Below, piece by piece: positions 16,494 through 25,464 of a DNA stretch of 64,000 bases. The notes below the pieces were generated by a model that saw nothing but the letters and a program-made list of their open reading frames with translations, was not told the DNA's origin and made no database searches. Made by a program: the position numbers and the translations under genes. Origin of the DNA: an uncultured Erythrobacter sp. (lineage in GTDB: Bacteria > Pseudomonadota > Alphaproteobacteria > Sphingomonadales > Sphingomonadaceae). Each line of letters begins with the position of its first letter. Position 1 is the first letter of the stretch. Location of the stretch: NCBI GenBank assembly GCA_947495695.1, contig CANLZP010000002.1, forward strand, positions 558,001-622,000, read 5' to 3'.

Positions 16494-18485
16494 ATGTCCG
16501 ATGATCTTTTTGATGGAACGCCAACCTCCAGCGGCGATTATGATTCCTCCTCAATCGAGGTGCTGGAAGGGTTAGAACCTGTCCGGCGGCGTCCGGGCAT
16601 GTATATAGGCGGGACCGATGATCGCGCCCTGCACCATTTGGCAGCCGAAGTGTTGGACAATGCGATGGACGAAGCAGTGGCTGGCCATGCAAGCCGCATC
16701 GAGGTTCGTCTGGAAGAAGGCAATCGGCTATCGATCGCGGACAATGGTCGCGGCATTCCGGTGGACGAGCATCCCAAGTTCCCCGGTAAGTCCACGCTCG
16801 AAGTGATCTTGTCTACGCTGCACTCAGGCGGCAAATTCTCGGGCAAGGCCTATGCCACCAGTGGCGGATTGCACGGCGTGGGTGTCAGCGTAGTCAACGC
16901 GCTGTCCAGCCATACCCGCGTGGAAGTGGCGCGTGACAAGCAATTGTTTGCGCAGGAATTTTCCAAGGGGCAAACGCTCGGTAAGATCAAGAATTTGGGC
17001 GCAACGCCCAATCGGCGCGGAACAACCGTCAGTTTTACCCCCGACACAGAGATTTTTGGCGACCGTCAGTTCAAACCGCACCGGCTGTTCAAATTGGCGC
17101 GATCCAAGGCCTATCTGTTTGCCGGTGTGGAGATCCGCTGGAAATGCGCGCCCTCGCTAACATCCGAAGATGTGCCAGAAGAGGCCGTGTTCAAGTTCCC
17201 CGGCGGCCTGGCTGACCATCTGGCCGAACAAATCGGCGAGCGCGAATGCGTGACGGCGCAAGCCTTCACCGGCAAGCAGGACTTTCCCGAGGATGATGGC
17301 GGGCAATCTTTGGGCAGGGTCGAATGGGCGGTCGCATGGCCGCTCTATTCAGACGGCTCAACCAGCTGGTATTGCAACACCGTCCCCACCCCCGATGGCG
17401 GAACGCACGAACAAGGCTTGCGCAGCGCCTTGACCAAGGGCCTGCGCGCCTTTGGCGAGTTGACCGGGACGAAAAAGGCCAAGGACATCACCGCTGATGA
17501 TGTGATGAATGGCGGCGAGATCATGCTGTCCGTCTTCATCCGCGATCCGCAATTTCAATCCCAGACCAAGGACCGGCTGACCTCGCCCGAGGCATCTCGT
17601 CTGGTTGAAAATGCCGTGCGCGATCACTTCGATCATTTCCTGACCGACAATATGGAACGCGGCAAAGCGTTGCTGGGCGTTGTGATGGAGCGCATGGACG
17701 AGCGTTTGCGGCGCAAGCAGGAACGCGAGATCAAGCGCAAAAGCGCGACCAATGCCAAGAAGCTGCGACTGCCGGGCAAGCTGACCGATTGCAGCGGCGA
17801 AACCGATGCCGAAACAGAATTGTTTATTGTCGAAGGCGATTCGGCTGGTGGCAGCGCCAAACAGGCGCGCAACCGCAAGACGCAGGCGATCCTTCCCATT
17901 CGTGGTAAGATCCTGAACGTCGCCAGCGCTACAACCGACAAAATCCGCGCCAATGCGGAAATTGCCGACCTTGCTCTGGCGCTGGGTTGCGGCACCCGCA
18001 AAGAATGCGACGCGGAAAATCTGCGCTATGATCGCGTGATCATCATGACCGATGCTGATGTTGATGGCGCGCATATCGCAACGCTGCTGATGACATTCTT
18101 TTTCCAGGAAATGCCCGATCTGGTCAAAAAGGGACACCTGTTCCTGGCCCAGCCGCCGCTCTACCGCCTGACTGCTGGCAAAGAGAGCCGCTATGCCCGC
18201 GATGATGCGCACCGCGCCGAGCTGGAAGAGACGGTTTTCAAGGGTAAAAAAGTGGAAGTGGGCCGGTTTAAGGGCTTGGGCGAGATGAACCCCCAGCAAC
18301 TGCGTGAAACCACTATGGCCCCAGAAACTCGCGGCCTGATCCGCATCACCCTGCCCGCAGAATTTGAAGATCGCGCGGCCGTGAAAGAATTGGTCGATCG
18401 CCTCATGGGGCGCAATCCAGAGCACCGCTTTAACTTCATTCAGAACCGCGCTGGCGAAGTAGACCGCGAATCCATTGATGCCTGA
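16494..18485 (+). CDS. parE: DNA topoisomerase IV subunit B
   Basis: ParE is the ATPase subunit of topoisomerase IV, which decatenates daughter chromosomes. The 663-residue length matches ParE rather than the longer GyrB. The GHKL ATPase motifs are EVLDNAMDEAVAGHA and IADNGRGIPV, followed by GGLHGVGVSVVNALS. The TOPRIM domain has EGDSAGGSAKQARNRKTQAI (about residues 448-467) and MTDADVDGAHI. The C-terminal GRFKGLGEMNPQQLRETTM is the family signature. The start at 16494 gives MSDDLFDGT. Its stop overlaps the start of a small membrane-protein gene. Confidence 0.96.
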   Translation: MSDDLFDGTPTSSGDYDSSSIEVLEGLEPVRRRPGMYIGGTDDRALHHLAAEVLDNAMDEAVAGHASRIEVRLEEGNRLSIADNGRGIPVDEHPKFPGKSTLEVILSTLHSGGKFSGKAYATSGGLHGVGVSVVNALSSHTRVEVARDKQLFAQEFSKGQTLGKIKNLGATPNRRGTTVSFTPDTEIFGDRQFKPHRLFKLARSKAYLFAGVEIRWKCAPSLTSEDVPEEAVFKFPGGLADHLAEQIGERECVTAQAFTGKQDFPEDDGGQSLGRVEWAVAWPLYSDGSTSWYCNTVPTPDGGTHEQGLRSALTKGLRAFGELTGTKKAKDITADDVMNGGEIMLSVFIRDPQFQSQTKDRLTSPEASRLVENAVRDHFDHFLTDNMERGKALLGVVMERMDERLRRKQEREIKRKSATNAKKLRLPGKLTDCSGETDAETELFIVEGDSAGGSAKQARNRKTQAILPIRGKILNVASATTDKIRANAEIADLALALGCGTRKECDAENLRYDRVIIMTDADVDGAHIATLLMTFFFQEMPDLVKKGHLFLAQPPLYRLTAGKESRYARDDAHRAELEETVFKGKKVEVGRFKGLGEMNPQQLRETTMAPETRGLIRITLPAEFEDRAAVKELVDRLMGRNPEHRFNFIQNRAGEVDRESIDA

Positions 18486-18873
18486 GGACAAGCCGGACCC
18501 GAACTCGTCAGACCCGGATTGGCCCGATCCCAATGAGGATGACATCATGGCGGGTGATCGCCGTATCTCGCGTCCGGATAGCCGTTTGCCCGATTGGTAC
18601 ATTTCAGACGCGGCCTATCGCCCTATCCCGATTGTGTGGTTCGCATCAGCGGTGATCGCCCAATCCATCGCTCTGTTCGCCATCGCCATGGTCTTTGCCA
18701 GCAAAAGCGGTTGGTTCACCATAGGTTTGAGCACGTTGGTGACAATCGGCATTCTGCATTGGAGCTGGCAACGCGGGATAAAGGACGCTGCAATGGGATG
18801 GCGGGTGGCAACGCCGGTCGTGCTTTCCATGCAATTGCTGCTAATTATCTTTTCGGCACTCGGGCGCATATAG
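18478..18873 (+). CDS. Small membrane protein of unknown function
   Basis: The ATG at 18478 lies inside the end of parE (8-bp overlap) and gives 131 residues. The first 50 are hydrophilic and rich in Asp and Pro (DPNSSDPDWPDPNEDD). Three hydrophobic helices follow: IVWFASAVIAQSIALFAIAMVF, FTIGLSTLVTIGILHWSW, and VATPVVLSMQLLLIIFSAL. It is probably an inner-membrane protein with a cytoplasmic acidic tail. I do not recognise a named family. The overlap suggests co-translation with parE, but nothing in the sequence ties it to topoisomerase function. Confidence 0.7.
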   Translation: MPEDKPDPNSSDPDWPDPNEDDIMAGDRRISRPDSRLPDWYISDAAYRPIPIVWFASAVIAQSIALFAIAMVFASKSGWFTIGLSTLVTIGILHWSWQRGIKDAAMGWRVATPVVLSMQLLLIIFSALGRI

Positions 18874-18889
18874 CCCCAAAAAGCTCTGC

Positions 18890-19195
18890 CTAGGCGCTAA
18901 TCTCGTCCAATGGATTCGCGTCGAACAGTCGGATCACGAACGGCGCGCTCTTCATGGCAGACAATGCCTCAACCATGCCTAGCGCTTCCGGCACCTGGAA
19001 ATGGACTTGCACTGCGTCCATATCTTCCCACCGCTCGATAAAGCGGACCATATTGTCATTCTCCAGATCGATGGTGCAATCATGAGAAATGCATCCGGGT
19101 TCCTTGCGCGAACGATCTGAATGTTCCCGGCACAGCTTTATGCCTGCCTCCCTATGTTCGGGCTTAAGCTCGACGTCTCCGGTAATCACAATCAT
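18890..19195 (-). CDS. Putative quinol monooxygenase (ABM domain)
   Basis: This small cytoplasmic protein of 101 residues is a single antibiotic-biosynthesis-monooxygenase (ABM, dimeric alpha-beta barrel) domain like YgiN. The start is the ATG ending at 19195, giving MIVITGDVELKPEHREAGIKL. Family features are EPGCISHDCTIDLENDNMVRFIERWEDMDAVQVHF and the closing APFVIRLFDA. It overlaps the hydrolase-OsmC fusion gene by 4 bp (ATGA) and lies downstream of it, so the two are one operon. A redox or detoxification role is likely, but the substrate cannot be deduced. Confidence 0.82.
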   Translation of the reverse strand: MIVITGDVELKPEHREAGIKLCREHSDRSRKEPGCISHDCTIDLENDNMVRFIERWEDMDAVQVHFQVPEALGMVEALSAMKSAPFVIRLFDANPLDEISA

Positions 19196-20412
19196 TGCGC
19201 TGTCTCCGTATGTACGTGCAAATGCCCCTCCAAGGTTTTGTGGACCGGACATTTATCTGCGATTTCGATTATCTTGGCGCGTTGCTCATCGGTCAACTGA
19301 TCGCCATGCAAACTTATTTTTCGGTTGAGCGATTGGACTTGGGCGCCCTCACCCTCATCCTCGCAATGGTCGCAATCCACATGGTGATCGCGCTCATGCG
19401 TTACTGCCACGCTAGAGCCCTCTAGCGGCCAGCCTTTCCGGTCTGCATACATTTTCATCGTCATGGCCGTGCACGTGCCCAATGCCGCATTCAGCAAATC
19501 ATAGGGTGTAGGGCCGGTATTGTCCCCGCCAAAGCTGGTCGGCTCGTCAGCAATGAAATGGTGACTGGCGGTGTGGACCTCTGTTCCAAATTTCCCATAG
19601 CCGGTTCGCACCAGCACGCCCTGCTCGGGTGCAGGCCATGTTTCATCGTCAGGTAGGTAACGCTGCGCCCATTGCGCGATAACGCCTGCCGCAAAGCCGG
19701 CATCGCCTGCGTCCGTCAACAAATGATCGGCACCGGCTAGACTAACGAAGCTCTTGGGATGTTTGGCCGCCACAAACAGCTTTGAGGCATGCTCCACCCC
19801 TACGATCTGATCGGTCGGTGCATGGGTAATCATCACAGGAATTTTCAGATCGGGAATCTGCTTGAGCAGATCGGTTTCCCGAGTGTTATCGAGAAAAGCC
19901 TTGCTCAGTTTGAAGGCACGCCCACCGATGGATACATCGCCCTCGCCATGTTGCTCGATGGCATCAAGATCGCCCTTAATATTGTGCAACACATGCGGCA
20001 CATCGCTGGGCGCTCCGATAGTGGCGATGGCCGCCACCTTGTCACGGCCAAGCCGGTGACCTGCAGCCAGCACTGCTGCACCGCCTAAACTGTGACCTAC
20101 CAGCAATATCTTGCCGCCAAAACGTTCGCACAACGCTTCTGCTGCGCTGACCAAATCATCCACATCGCTGGTAAATCCAGCGCGGCCGAAATCACCTTCA
20201 CTCGACCCAAGGCCAGTAAAATCAAACCGCAAGGTGGCGATGCCATGCGCGGCCAAGGCACGGGTGACCGCGATTGCTCCCTTGGACTGCTTGGTGCAGG
20301 TGAAGCAGTGGGCGAACAGCGCTGCGCCCCGTACCAATCCGGTGGGCAATTCCAAAGCGCCTGACAACTCATGCCCGGCGGGCGTTTGGATCGTGATCTT
20401 TTCGGTTGGCAT
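19192..20412 (-). CDS. Bifunctional alpha/beta hydrolase - OsmC family protein
   Basis: A two-domain fusion of 406 residues. The start is MPTEKITIQ, at the ATG ending at 20412. Residues about 1-250 form an alpha/beta hydrolase with nucleophile elbow GHSLGG, an oxyanion-region stretch FAHCFTCTKQSKG, and the final HADHLL-type His in AGADHLLTD. Residues about 265-406 form an OsmC domain, the thiol peroxidase family reducing organic hydroperoxides. The two expected cysteines are in GTCTAMTMKMYADRKGWPL and DKCPVHKTLEGHL. A His/Cys/Asp-rich insert (DHHVDCDHCEDEG) lies between them. This fusion is known in other Proteobacteria. It is the first gene of the pair with the ABM monooxygenase. Confidence 0.9.
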   Translation of the reverse strand: MPTEKITIQTPAGHELSGALELPTGLVRGAALFAHCFTCTKQSKGAIAVTRALAAHGIATLRFDFTGLGSSEGDFGRAGFTSDVDDLVSAAEALCERFGGKILLVGHSLGGAAVLAAGHRLGRDKVAAIATIGAPSDVPHVLHNIKGDLDAIEQHGEGDVSIGGRAFKLSKAFLDNTRETDLLKQIPDLKIPVMITHAPTDQIVGVEHASKLFVAAKHPKSFVSLAGADHLLTDAGDAGFAAGVIAQWAQRYLPDDETWPAPEQGVLVRTGYGKFGTEVHTASHHFIADEPTSFGGDNTGPTPYDLLNAALGTCTAMTMKMYADRKGWPLEGSSVAVTHERDHHVDCDHCEDEGEGAQVQSLNRKISLHGDQLTDEQRAKIIEIADKCPVHKTLEGHLHVHTETAQ

Positions 20413-20595
20413 TGGGTGCTCCTGCTTGCTGGTGTGTCTGCATAGGACAATTCGTTGCCGAGCGCATCTCGTTACACTCTGGCTCGCGCGACGCGATAAC
20501 CCTCGCCAATTTCGATAGCTTACGTTGCGTAACCCTTGCACCGCGCCGCACTGCCCCCTAACGCCACTCCGAAATCAAGTTGCCAGAGGAAACCT

Positions 20596-21447
20596 ATGAC
20601 CACGCAGCGCTTTGAGGGCACCAGCAATTACATCGCAACCGACGATCTTAAGGTCGCCGTGAACGCCGCAGTCACGCTGCGCCGTCCGCTGCTGGTAAAA
20701 GGCGAACCGGGCACCGGTAAGACCGTGTTGGCGCATGAGATTGCCAATGCAATCCAGGCTCCGCTGATCGAGTGGAACATCAAATCCACCACCAAGGCGC
20801 AGCAAGGCCTGTATGAATATGACGCGGTTGCGCGTCTGCGCGATGGTCAACTGGGTGACGAGCGCGTTCACGACATTGCCAACTACATCAAGAAGGGCAA
20901 ATTGTGGGAAGCCTTCACCGCGCCTGAACTGCCTGTTCTGCTGATCGACGAAATCGACAAGGCGGACATCGAATTTCCCAACGATCTGTTGCAGGAACTC
21001 GATCGCATGTCGTTCGACGTCTATGAAACGCACGAGACGATAACCGCCAAAGAGCGTCCGATCGTTGTGATTACGTCCAACAACGAGAAAGAATTGCCCG
21101 ACGCATTCCTGCGCCGGTGCTTCTTCCACTATATCAAATTCCCTGATCGCGACACGATGCGCGATATCATCGACGTCCACTTCCCCGACATCCAAAAAAC
21201 CTTGGTGACCAAGGCGATGGACGTGTTTTACGACATCCGCGAAGTGCCGGGTCTGAAGAAAAAGCCCTCCACCAGTGAGCTGTTGGACTGGCTCAAGTTG
21301 CTGCTGAACGAGGACATGCCGCTGGACGTGTTGCAGGATGCCAATCCCAACAGCGCCATCCCGCCAATGCATGGCGCTCTGCTCAAGAACGAGCAGGACG
21401 TGATGATGTTTGAACGGCTGGCATTTATGGCGCGCCGCCAGACCTGA
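20596..21447 (+). CDS. MoxR family AAA+ ATPase
   Basis: A 283-residue MoxR-type ATPase that usually works with a von Willebrand factor A protein to insert metal or assemble enzyme complexes. The start at ATG 20596 has an AGAGGA ribosome-binding site; the longer open frame upstream is not needed. Walker A is GEPGTGKT (about residue 38) and Walker B LLIDEIDKAD. The sensor-1 region is VVITSNNEKELPDAFLRRC, with the arginine finger within it. The natural partner is the CoxE-like VWA gene at 23027. An antisense chemoreceptor gene lies between them. Confidence 0.92.
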   Translation: MTTQRFEGTSNYIATDDLKVAVNAAVTLRRPLLVKGEPGTGKTVLAHEIANAIQAPLIEWNIKSTTKAQQGLYEYDAVARLRDGQLGDERVHDIANYIKKGKLWEAFTAPELPVLLIDEIDKADIEFPNDLLQELDRMSFDVYETHETITAKERPIVVITSNNEKELPDAFLRRCFFHYIKFPDRDTMRDIIDVHFPDIQKTLVTKAMDVFYDIREVPGLKKKPSTSELLDWLKLLLNEDMPLDVLQDANPNSAIPPMHGALLKNEQDVMMFERLAFMARRQT

Positions 21448-21502
21448 TCGGTTTCGGCGCGTCCGGATTGATTAAAGTCGACCCGTGATCGGGCCGGTCA
21501 GC

Positions 21503-22906
21503 TCAGCTGTCGAAGCTGTAGGCCAGCTCGTAATCGCCCCAGCGGCGGCCATCGACGGTCAGCGGCACATAAACATTGCGCACGACCTTGTATTTCTGGC
21601 CATCGCCTTCCTGGCGATAGACGGCCATCATGTAAGGCGCGGTGCTTTCCTTCGCTTTTTGGTCGACCGGATCAAAGATCATCCGCCCATTTCGGCAATA
21701 TTGTGTGTCATGCACCAAATCGCCGGTGGGTTGTTGCGAATGCTCGGTCAGATGGGCCGGCAAAAATCCGTTCATATCGGTACAAGCAGCGGCCAATATC
21801 CGGCTGTCAGACTGTTTGGCTTGATCGAGCAAGGGACGCCAGATTTTGTCTGCCCAATGCGTCAAAGACGTCCGGAAACGGGTTGGATTGCTTCCGCTGA
21901 TCTCGACATAATCGGTGTCAAACAGCTCTAACGCGGTGATGTCGCCCGCTTCCATCGCCTCGGATGTGCGTTCAGACAGTTCGCGAGCGAAAGCTTGTGC
22001 CCGTTCCACCATCAAGCTGTCTTCCGGAGAGAGGCCAGATTGCACGATACGGTCGAACATCTCGCTGGCGGTCATTTCGAGCTCTTCCATTCGGCCATGT
22101 GCTCGGCGCAAATTGACCTCGCTGTGGACGGCCACGCGTTCAAAACTCCTCAGAACGTCGCGAACACTCACGACATGGTCGCTGATGGTCGAGGTTGAGC
22201 GTGCGATGGTGTCGTTCTGCTTGTCGACTTGCTCGACCAAATCACTCACATTGAAAATGGTGGATTCGATCTGGGCGACAGAGCTTTTCGCCTCGTCGCT
22301 GGCCTGCACACCGGCCTCAACCTTCTCAATCACCACTCCCGCTTCCGCGCCCAAGGCATCGACAGTGGCAGAAATCTGCTCGGTCGCTTTGCGTGTGTCA
22401 TTCGCCAGGCTCTTCACTTCATTGGCGACGACCGCAAAGGTGCGCCCCGCATCACCGGCGCGCATCGCCTCAATGGTGGCGTTCAGGGCGAGAATATTGG
22501 TCGTCTCGGCAATTTGATCGATATCTTGGGCCGATTTGCGCACTTGCTCCATGGCGGCTGCAAAACTGGTGACATGGCTGGACAGTGTTTCAACCAGCTC
22601 AAGCACGGAATTGATCTGTCCCAAGGACGAGTTGATCAGGGCTGTGCCCTCACCCAAGCGCTCGATTGCTCGTTCTGACAACAGGCGAGCCTCATCGCTT
22701 GCCTCTGCCACCTTGCTTTGGTCAGCTTCCAATGCGGAAACTGTGCCTTGCAAGGCCGTGTGTTCCTCGCGCAGGCTTTTGGAGGAATTGATGACAGCCT
22801 CGACAATACCGGCAACATCGGTGCAACCCACGGTCACAGCGCCGCAGCTTTCCGGAATTTGATCCAGCGCTGTTGCCCCGGCAGTATCGATCTCAATCGG
22901 CTTCAT
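21503..22906 (-). CDS. Cytosolic methyl-accepting chemotaxis protein
   Basis: A soluble chemoreceptor of 467 residues, with no signal peptide, membrane segment or HAMP domain. The start is the ATG ending at 22906, behind GGGGA; ten upstream codons are possible but lack a good ribosome-binding site. A long coiled coil (about residues 20-300) contains the hairpin tip that binds CheA/CheW, seen as [38 protein letters not shown]. The C-terminal 130 residues include [14 protein letters not shown] and [22 protein letters not shown], the small sensor module found after the signalling domain in many soluble receptors. No che or flagellar gene is in the window. The ligand is unknown. Confidence 0.9.
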   Translation of the reverse strand: MKPIEIDTAGATALDQIPESCGAVTVGCTDVAGIVEAVINSSKSLREEHTALQGTVSALEADQSKVAEASDEARLLSERAIERLGEGTALINSSLGQINSVLELVETLSSHVTSFAAAMEQVRKSAQDIDQIAETTNILALNATIEAMRAGDAGRTFAVVANEVKSLANDTRKATEQISATVDALGAEAGVVIEKVEAGVQASDEAKSSVAQIESTIFNVSDLVEQVDKQNDTIARSTSTISDHVVSVRDVLRSFERVAVHSEVNLRRAHGRMEELEMTASEMFDRIVQSGLSPEDSLMVERAQAFARELSERTSEAMEAGDITALELFDTDYVEISGSNPTRFRTSLTHWADKIWRPLLDQAKQSDSRILAAACTDMNGFLPAHLTEHSQQPTGDLVHDTQYCRNGRMIFDPVDQKAKESTAPYMMAVYRQEGDGQKYKVVRNVYVPLTVDGRRWGDYELAYSFDS

Positions 22907-23026
22907 TTGCGCACGTCCCCATTTTTCTGGATGCACCGATAGCCCAGCATGGTTAGCGACTGGTTAAATTGTCAGCCATGCAATGCGGGACTGGCATCAC
23001 GCGAATTCCGTGGTTAAAGGAAACCA

Positions 23027-24211
23027 ATGTTCTTCAATTTCGTCGATGAGTTGCGCGAGTCCGGTATCGGAGCCTCCTTCAAGGAACACCTCACATTGCT
23101 TGAGGCGCTCGAGAGGGATGTGATCGAACAGACACCTGAAGCATTTTATTACCTATCGCGGGCAACTTTCGTAAAAGACGAAGGAATGTTGGATCGTTTT
23201 GATCAGGTTTTTAACAAGGTCTTCAAAGGGATCATGTCCGATTATGGCCAAAACCCGGTCGAGATACCGGAAGATTGGCTGAAGGCTGTCGCCGAAAAAT
23301 TCCTGTCCGAAGAGGAAATGGCCAAGATCGAGGCCCTGGGCGACTGGGACGAGATAATGGACACGCTGAAGGAGCGTCTCGAGGAACAGGAAAAGCGGCA
23401 CGAAGGCGGCAACAAATGGATCGGCACTGGGGGCACATCGCCCTTCGGACACTCCGGCTATAATCCAGAAGGCGTCCGCATCGGCGGTGAAAGCAAGCAC
23501 AAGCGCGCGGTCAAGGTTTGGGAAAAGCGCGAATATAAGAACTTGGACAACACCAAGGAGCTGGGCACGCGCAACATTAAGATGGCGCTTCGCCGTCTCA
23601 GGCGGTTTGCCCGCGAAGGCAATCCCGATCAGCTGGATCTGGATGCGACCATTGACGGCACGGCCAAACAAGGTTGGCTGGACATTCACATGCGTCCCGA
23701 ACGGCGCAATGCGGTCAAATTGCTGTTGTTTCTTGATGTCGGCGGATCGATGGATCCCTTCATCAAGCTGGTGGAGGAATTGTTCAGCGCTGCCACGGCT
23801 GAATTCAAGAATCTGGAATTCTTCTACTTCCATAACTGCCTGTATGAAGGCGTTTGGAAGGACAATCGCCGGCGTTGGCAGGAACGCACCAAGACCTGGG
23901 ATATCCTCCATAAATATGGCCATGATTACAAAATCATATTCGTGGGCGATGCCGCGATGAGCCCCTATGAGATTACTCATGCGGGTGGCTCGGTGGAGCA
24001 TATGAATGAGGAACCCGGCGCGGCGTGGATGCAACGTGTGGCCAATACATATCCAGCCACTGTCTGGCTCAATCCTGTGCCTGAAAAGCAGTGGAGCTAT
24101 TCGCAAAGCACCAAGATTTTGAAAGAACTGGTGAATGACCGGATGTATCCGCTGACGTTGGACGGGATGGACGACGCGATGCGGGAATTGAGCCGCAAGC
24201 AAGGCCATTGA
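23027..24211 (+). CDS. VWA domain-containing CoxE-like protein
   Basis: A 394-residue cytoplasmic protein whose C-terminal half is a von Willebrand A domain of the CoxE type. The metal-ion site is LFLDVGGSMDPF (about residue 235), where the usual DxSxS is DVGGS, the normal form in this family. FVGDAAMSPYEI and the WLNP segment close the domain. The N-terminal half begins MFFNFVDELRESGIGASFKEHLTLLEAL and is helical, with the conserved GGTSPFGHSGYNPEGVRIGG linker before the VWA domain. It forms the usual MoxR/CoxE pair with the ATPase at 20596. Its stop overlaps the TTG start of the next gene. Confidence 0.9.
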   Translation: MFFNFVDELRESGIGASFKEHLTLLEALERDVIEQTPEAFYYLSRATFVKDEGMLDRFDQVFNKVFKGIMSDYGQNPVEIPEDWLKAVAEKFLSEEEMAKIEALGDWDEIMDTLKERLEEQEKRHEGGNKWIGTGGTSPFGHSGYNPEGVRIGGESKHKRAVKVWEKREYKNLDNTKELGTRNIKMALRRLRRFAREGNPDQLDLDATIDGTAKQGWLDIHMRPERRNAVKLLLFLDVGGSMDPFIKLVEELFSAATAEFKNLEFFYFHNCLYEGVWKDNRRRWQERTKTWDILHKYGHDYKIIFVGDAAMSPYEITHAGGSVEHMNEEPGAAWMQRVANTYPATVWLNPVPEKQWSYSQSTKILKELVNDRMYPLTLDGMDDAMRELSRKQGH

Positions 24212-24888
24212 GCCTGTCCGGCCTGCCTGACGGGATTACTTTGCAGGACCCTAATCCGGTTGCAGCAGAGGCCCCTTACACGTTCTTCCTGCCCCCAGCG
24301 GAGCATTTGGTTCAATTGCGCGAAGGCGATTTAATCAAGGCCATCTTCAGCGATCGCGACGGCAGCCATGGTGCAGAGCGCATGTGGGTGACAATCGAAC
24401 GGGTAGCGCAGGATTACTTCGTAGGAACATTAAGCAATCAACCCGATGACATGCAGAATTTGGAGGAAGGCGATCCTGTCTCCATTCCAAACAGCCACAT
24501 CATTGCCGCGCTTACGGGCGACAATCGCCCCTTGCCAAAGGTTGATCGGCCGCGCGAATATTGGGAACGCTGCATGGTTGACCAATGCGTTCTGGATGGC
24601 CGGAGCCTGGTCGATTATCTCTATCGCGAAGTGCCCGATTTAACGCGCGAGGGAGATGAGGAGCCGGACAGCGGCTGGCGATTGCGTGGAACGGACGAAG
24701 CCATTGCCGATGATGAAGTGCGCAGCCAAAGCCCGCAATATGTCGCTTTGGGTGCCGTTCTAAACCGCGATGATCGCTGGCTCCATTTGATCGATGAAGC
24801 ACCCGGAGTCGCGTTTCAATGGAACGAAGAAGCTCAGGACTTCGACAGGTTTGATCGCCCCGAACTGCTGGTGCGCGATCAGGACTAG
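24208..24888 (+). CDS. DUF2314 / DUF2185-like two-domain protein
   Basis: A 226-residue soluble acidic protein. The only reasonable start is TTG at 24208, which overlaps the preceding stop (TTGA); the next Met is deep inside the first domain. Residues about 38-97 (REGDLIKAIFSDRDG, ERMWVTIERV, GTLSNQPDDMQNLEEGDPVSIPNSHII) resemble DUF2314. Residues about 150-215 (DSGWRLRGTDEAIADD, SPQYVALGAVLNRDDRWLHLIDEAPGVAFQWN) resemble DUF2185/Imm33, described in immunity proteins of polymorphic toxins. Family names are from memory. The coupling to the VWA gene suggests it serves the same complex rather than toxin immunity. It converges on the flavodoxin gene with a 4-bp overlap. Confidence 0.7.
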   Translation: MSLSGLPDGITLQDPNPVAAEAPYTFFLPPAEHLVQLREGDLIKAIFSDRDGSHGAERMWVTIERVAQDYFVGTLSNQPDDMQNLEEGDPVSIPNSHIIAALTGDNRPLPKVDRPREYWERCMVDQCVLDGRSLVDYLYREVPDLTREGDEEPDSGWRLRGTDEAIADDEVRSQSPQYVALGAVLNRDDRWLHLIDEAPGVAFQWNEEAQDFDRFDRPELLVRDQD

Positions 24889-25373
24889 GCAGCCTGAGTC
24901 TCGTCGAAAAGCCCCTGTGCAAAGCTGTCGATCTGCTGATCCGCCTCCGGCGAAGCGACCGATGTCCCCATGATTGACAGAACCGCTGCGGGCTCCTGCG
25001 CAATCAGATCCGCAATGCCCCGCGCCGCGTCTTTCGGCGCAGATTGGCCACCCTGAGTGAAAAAGACCGCGACCCGATCCGGCAAGGCCTCGTGCTGTGC
25101 CAGGAAGCTCCGCACCGGGGTTGCCGGGTAGCTCGTCCAGATCGGAGAACCAAGCACAAGAATATCGTATGCAGCGAGGTTTGCCTTGATCGGCACGATC
25201 TCAGGCAATGCTTTGCGCAAGCTGTCATAGCCAGCGCGTGCATAGCCCAGCCAGCCGTTTGAGTAGCGGTCGCAGACAATCGCTTCCAGGTCGGCATCAA
25301 GTTTGCCCGCCAGCTTTTCAGCTACGGCGCGGGTGTTGCCCGATCGGGAATAGTAGATAACTAAGCTATTCAT
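24885..25373 (-). CDS. Flavodoxin family protein
   Basis: A 162-residue FMN-binding flavodoxin or NAD(P)H:quinone-reductase-like domain. The N-terminal phosphate-binding loop is YYSRSGNTRAVAE (about residues 7-19), and the second FMN loop is LGSPIWTSYPATPVRSFL (about residues 75-92). FFTQGGQSAPKDA follows in the third beta strand position. It resembles the flavodoxin-like proteins annotated as flavodoxin or NAD(P)H-dependent oxidoreductase. It stands alone on the minus strand. Its stop codon overlaps that of the convergent DUF2314-like gene. Confidence 0.88.
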   Translation of the reverse strand: MNSLVIYYSRSGNTRAVAEKLAGKLDADLEAIVCDRYSNGWLGYARAGYDSLRKALPEIVPIKANLAAYDILVLGSPIWTSYPATPVRSFLAQHEALPDRVAVFFTQGGQSAPKDAARGIADLIAQEPAAVLSIMGTSVASPEADQQIDSFAQGLFDETQAA

Positions 25374-25464
25374 CGTGGTAACGCCATAACCCGATCATTC
25401 GCTCGAGCATTGATGTTGATCAAGTCATTGCGGAACGCGCATAGTAGGCGAATCGAAAACCGGA

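Noticed and set aside
17358..18602. 414-codon open frame on the minus strand opposite parE
   Set aside because: It overlaps the conserved parE gene antisense and shows no family features.
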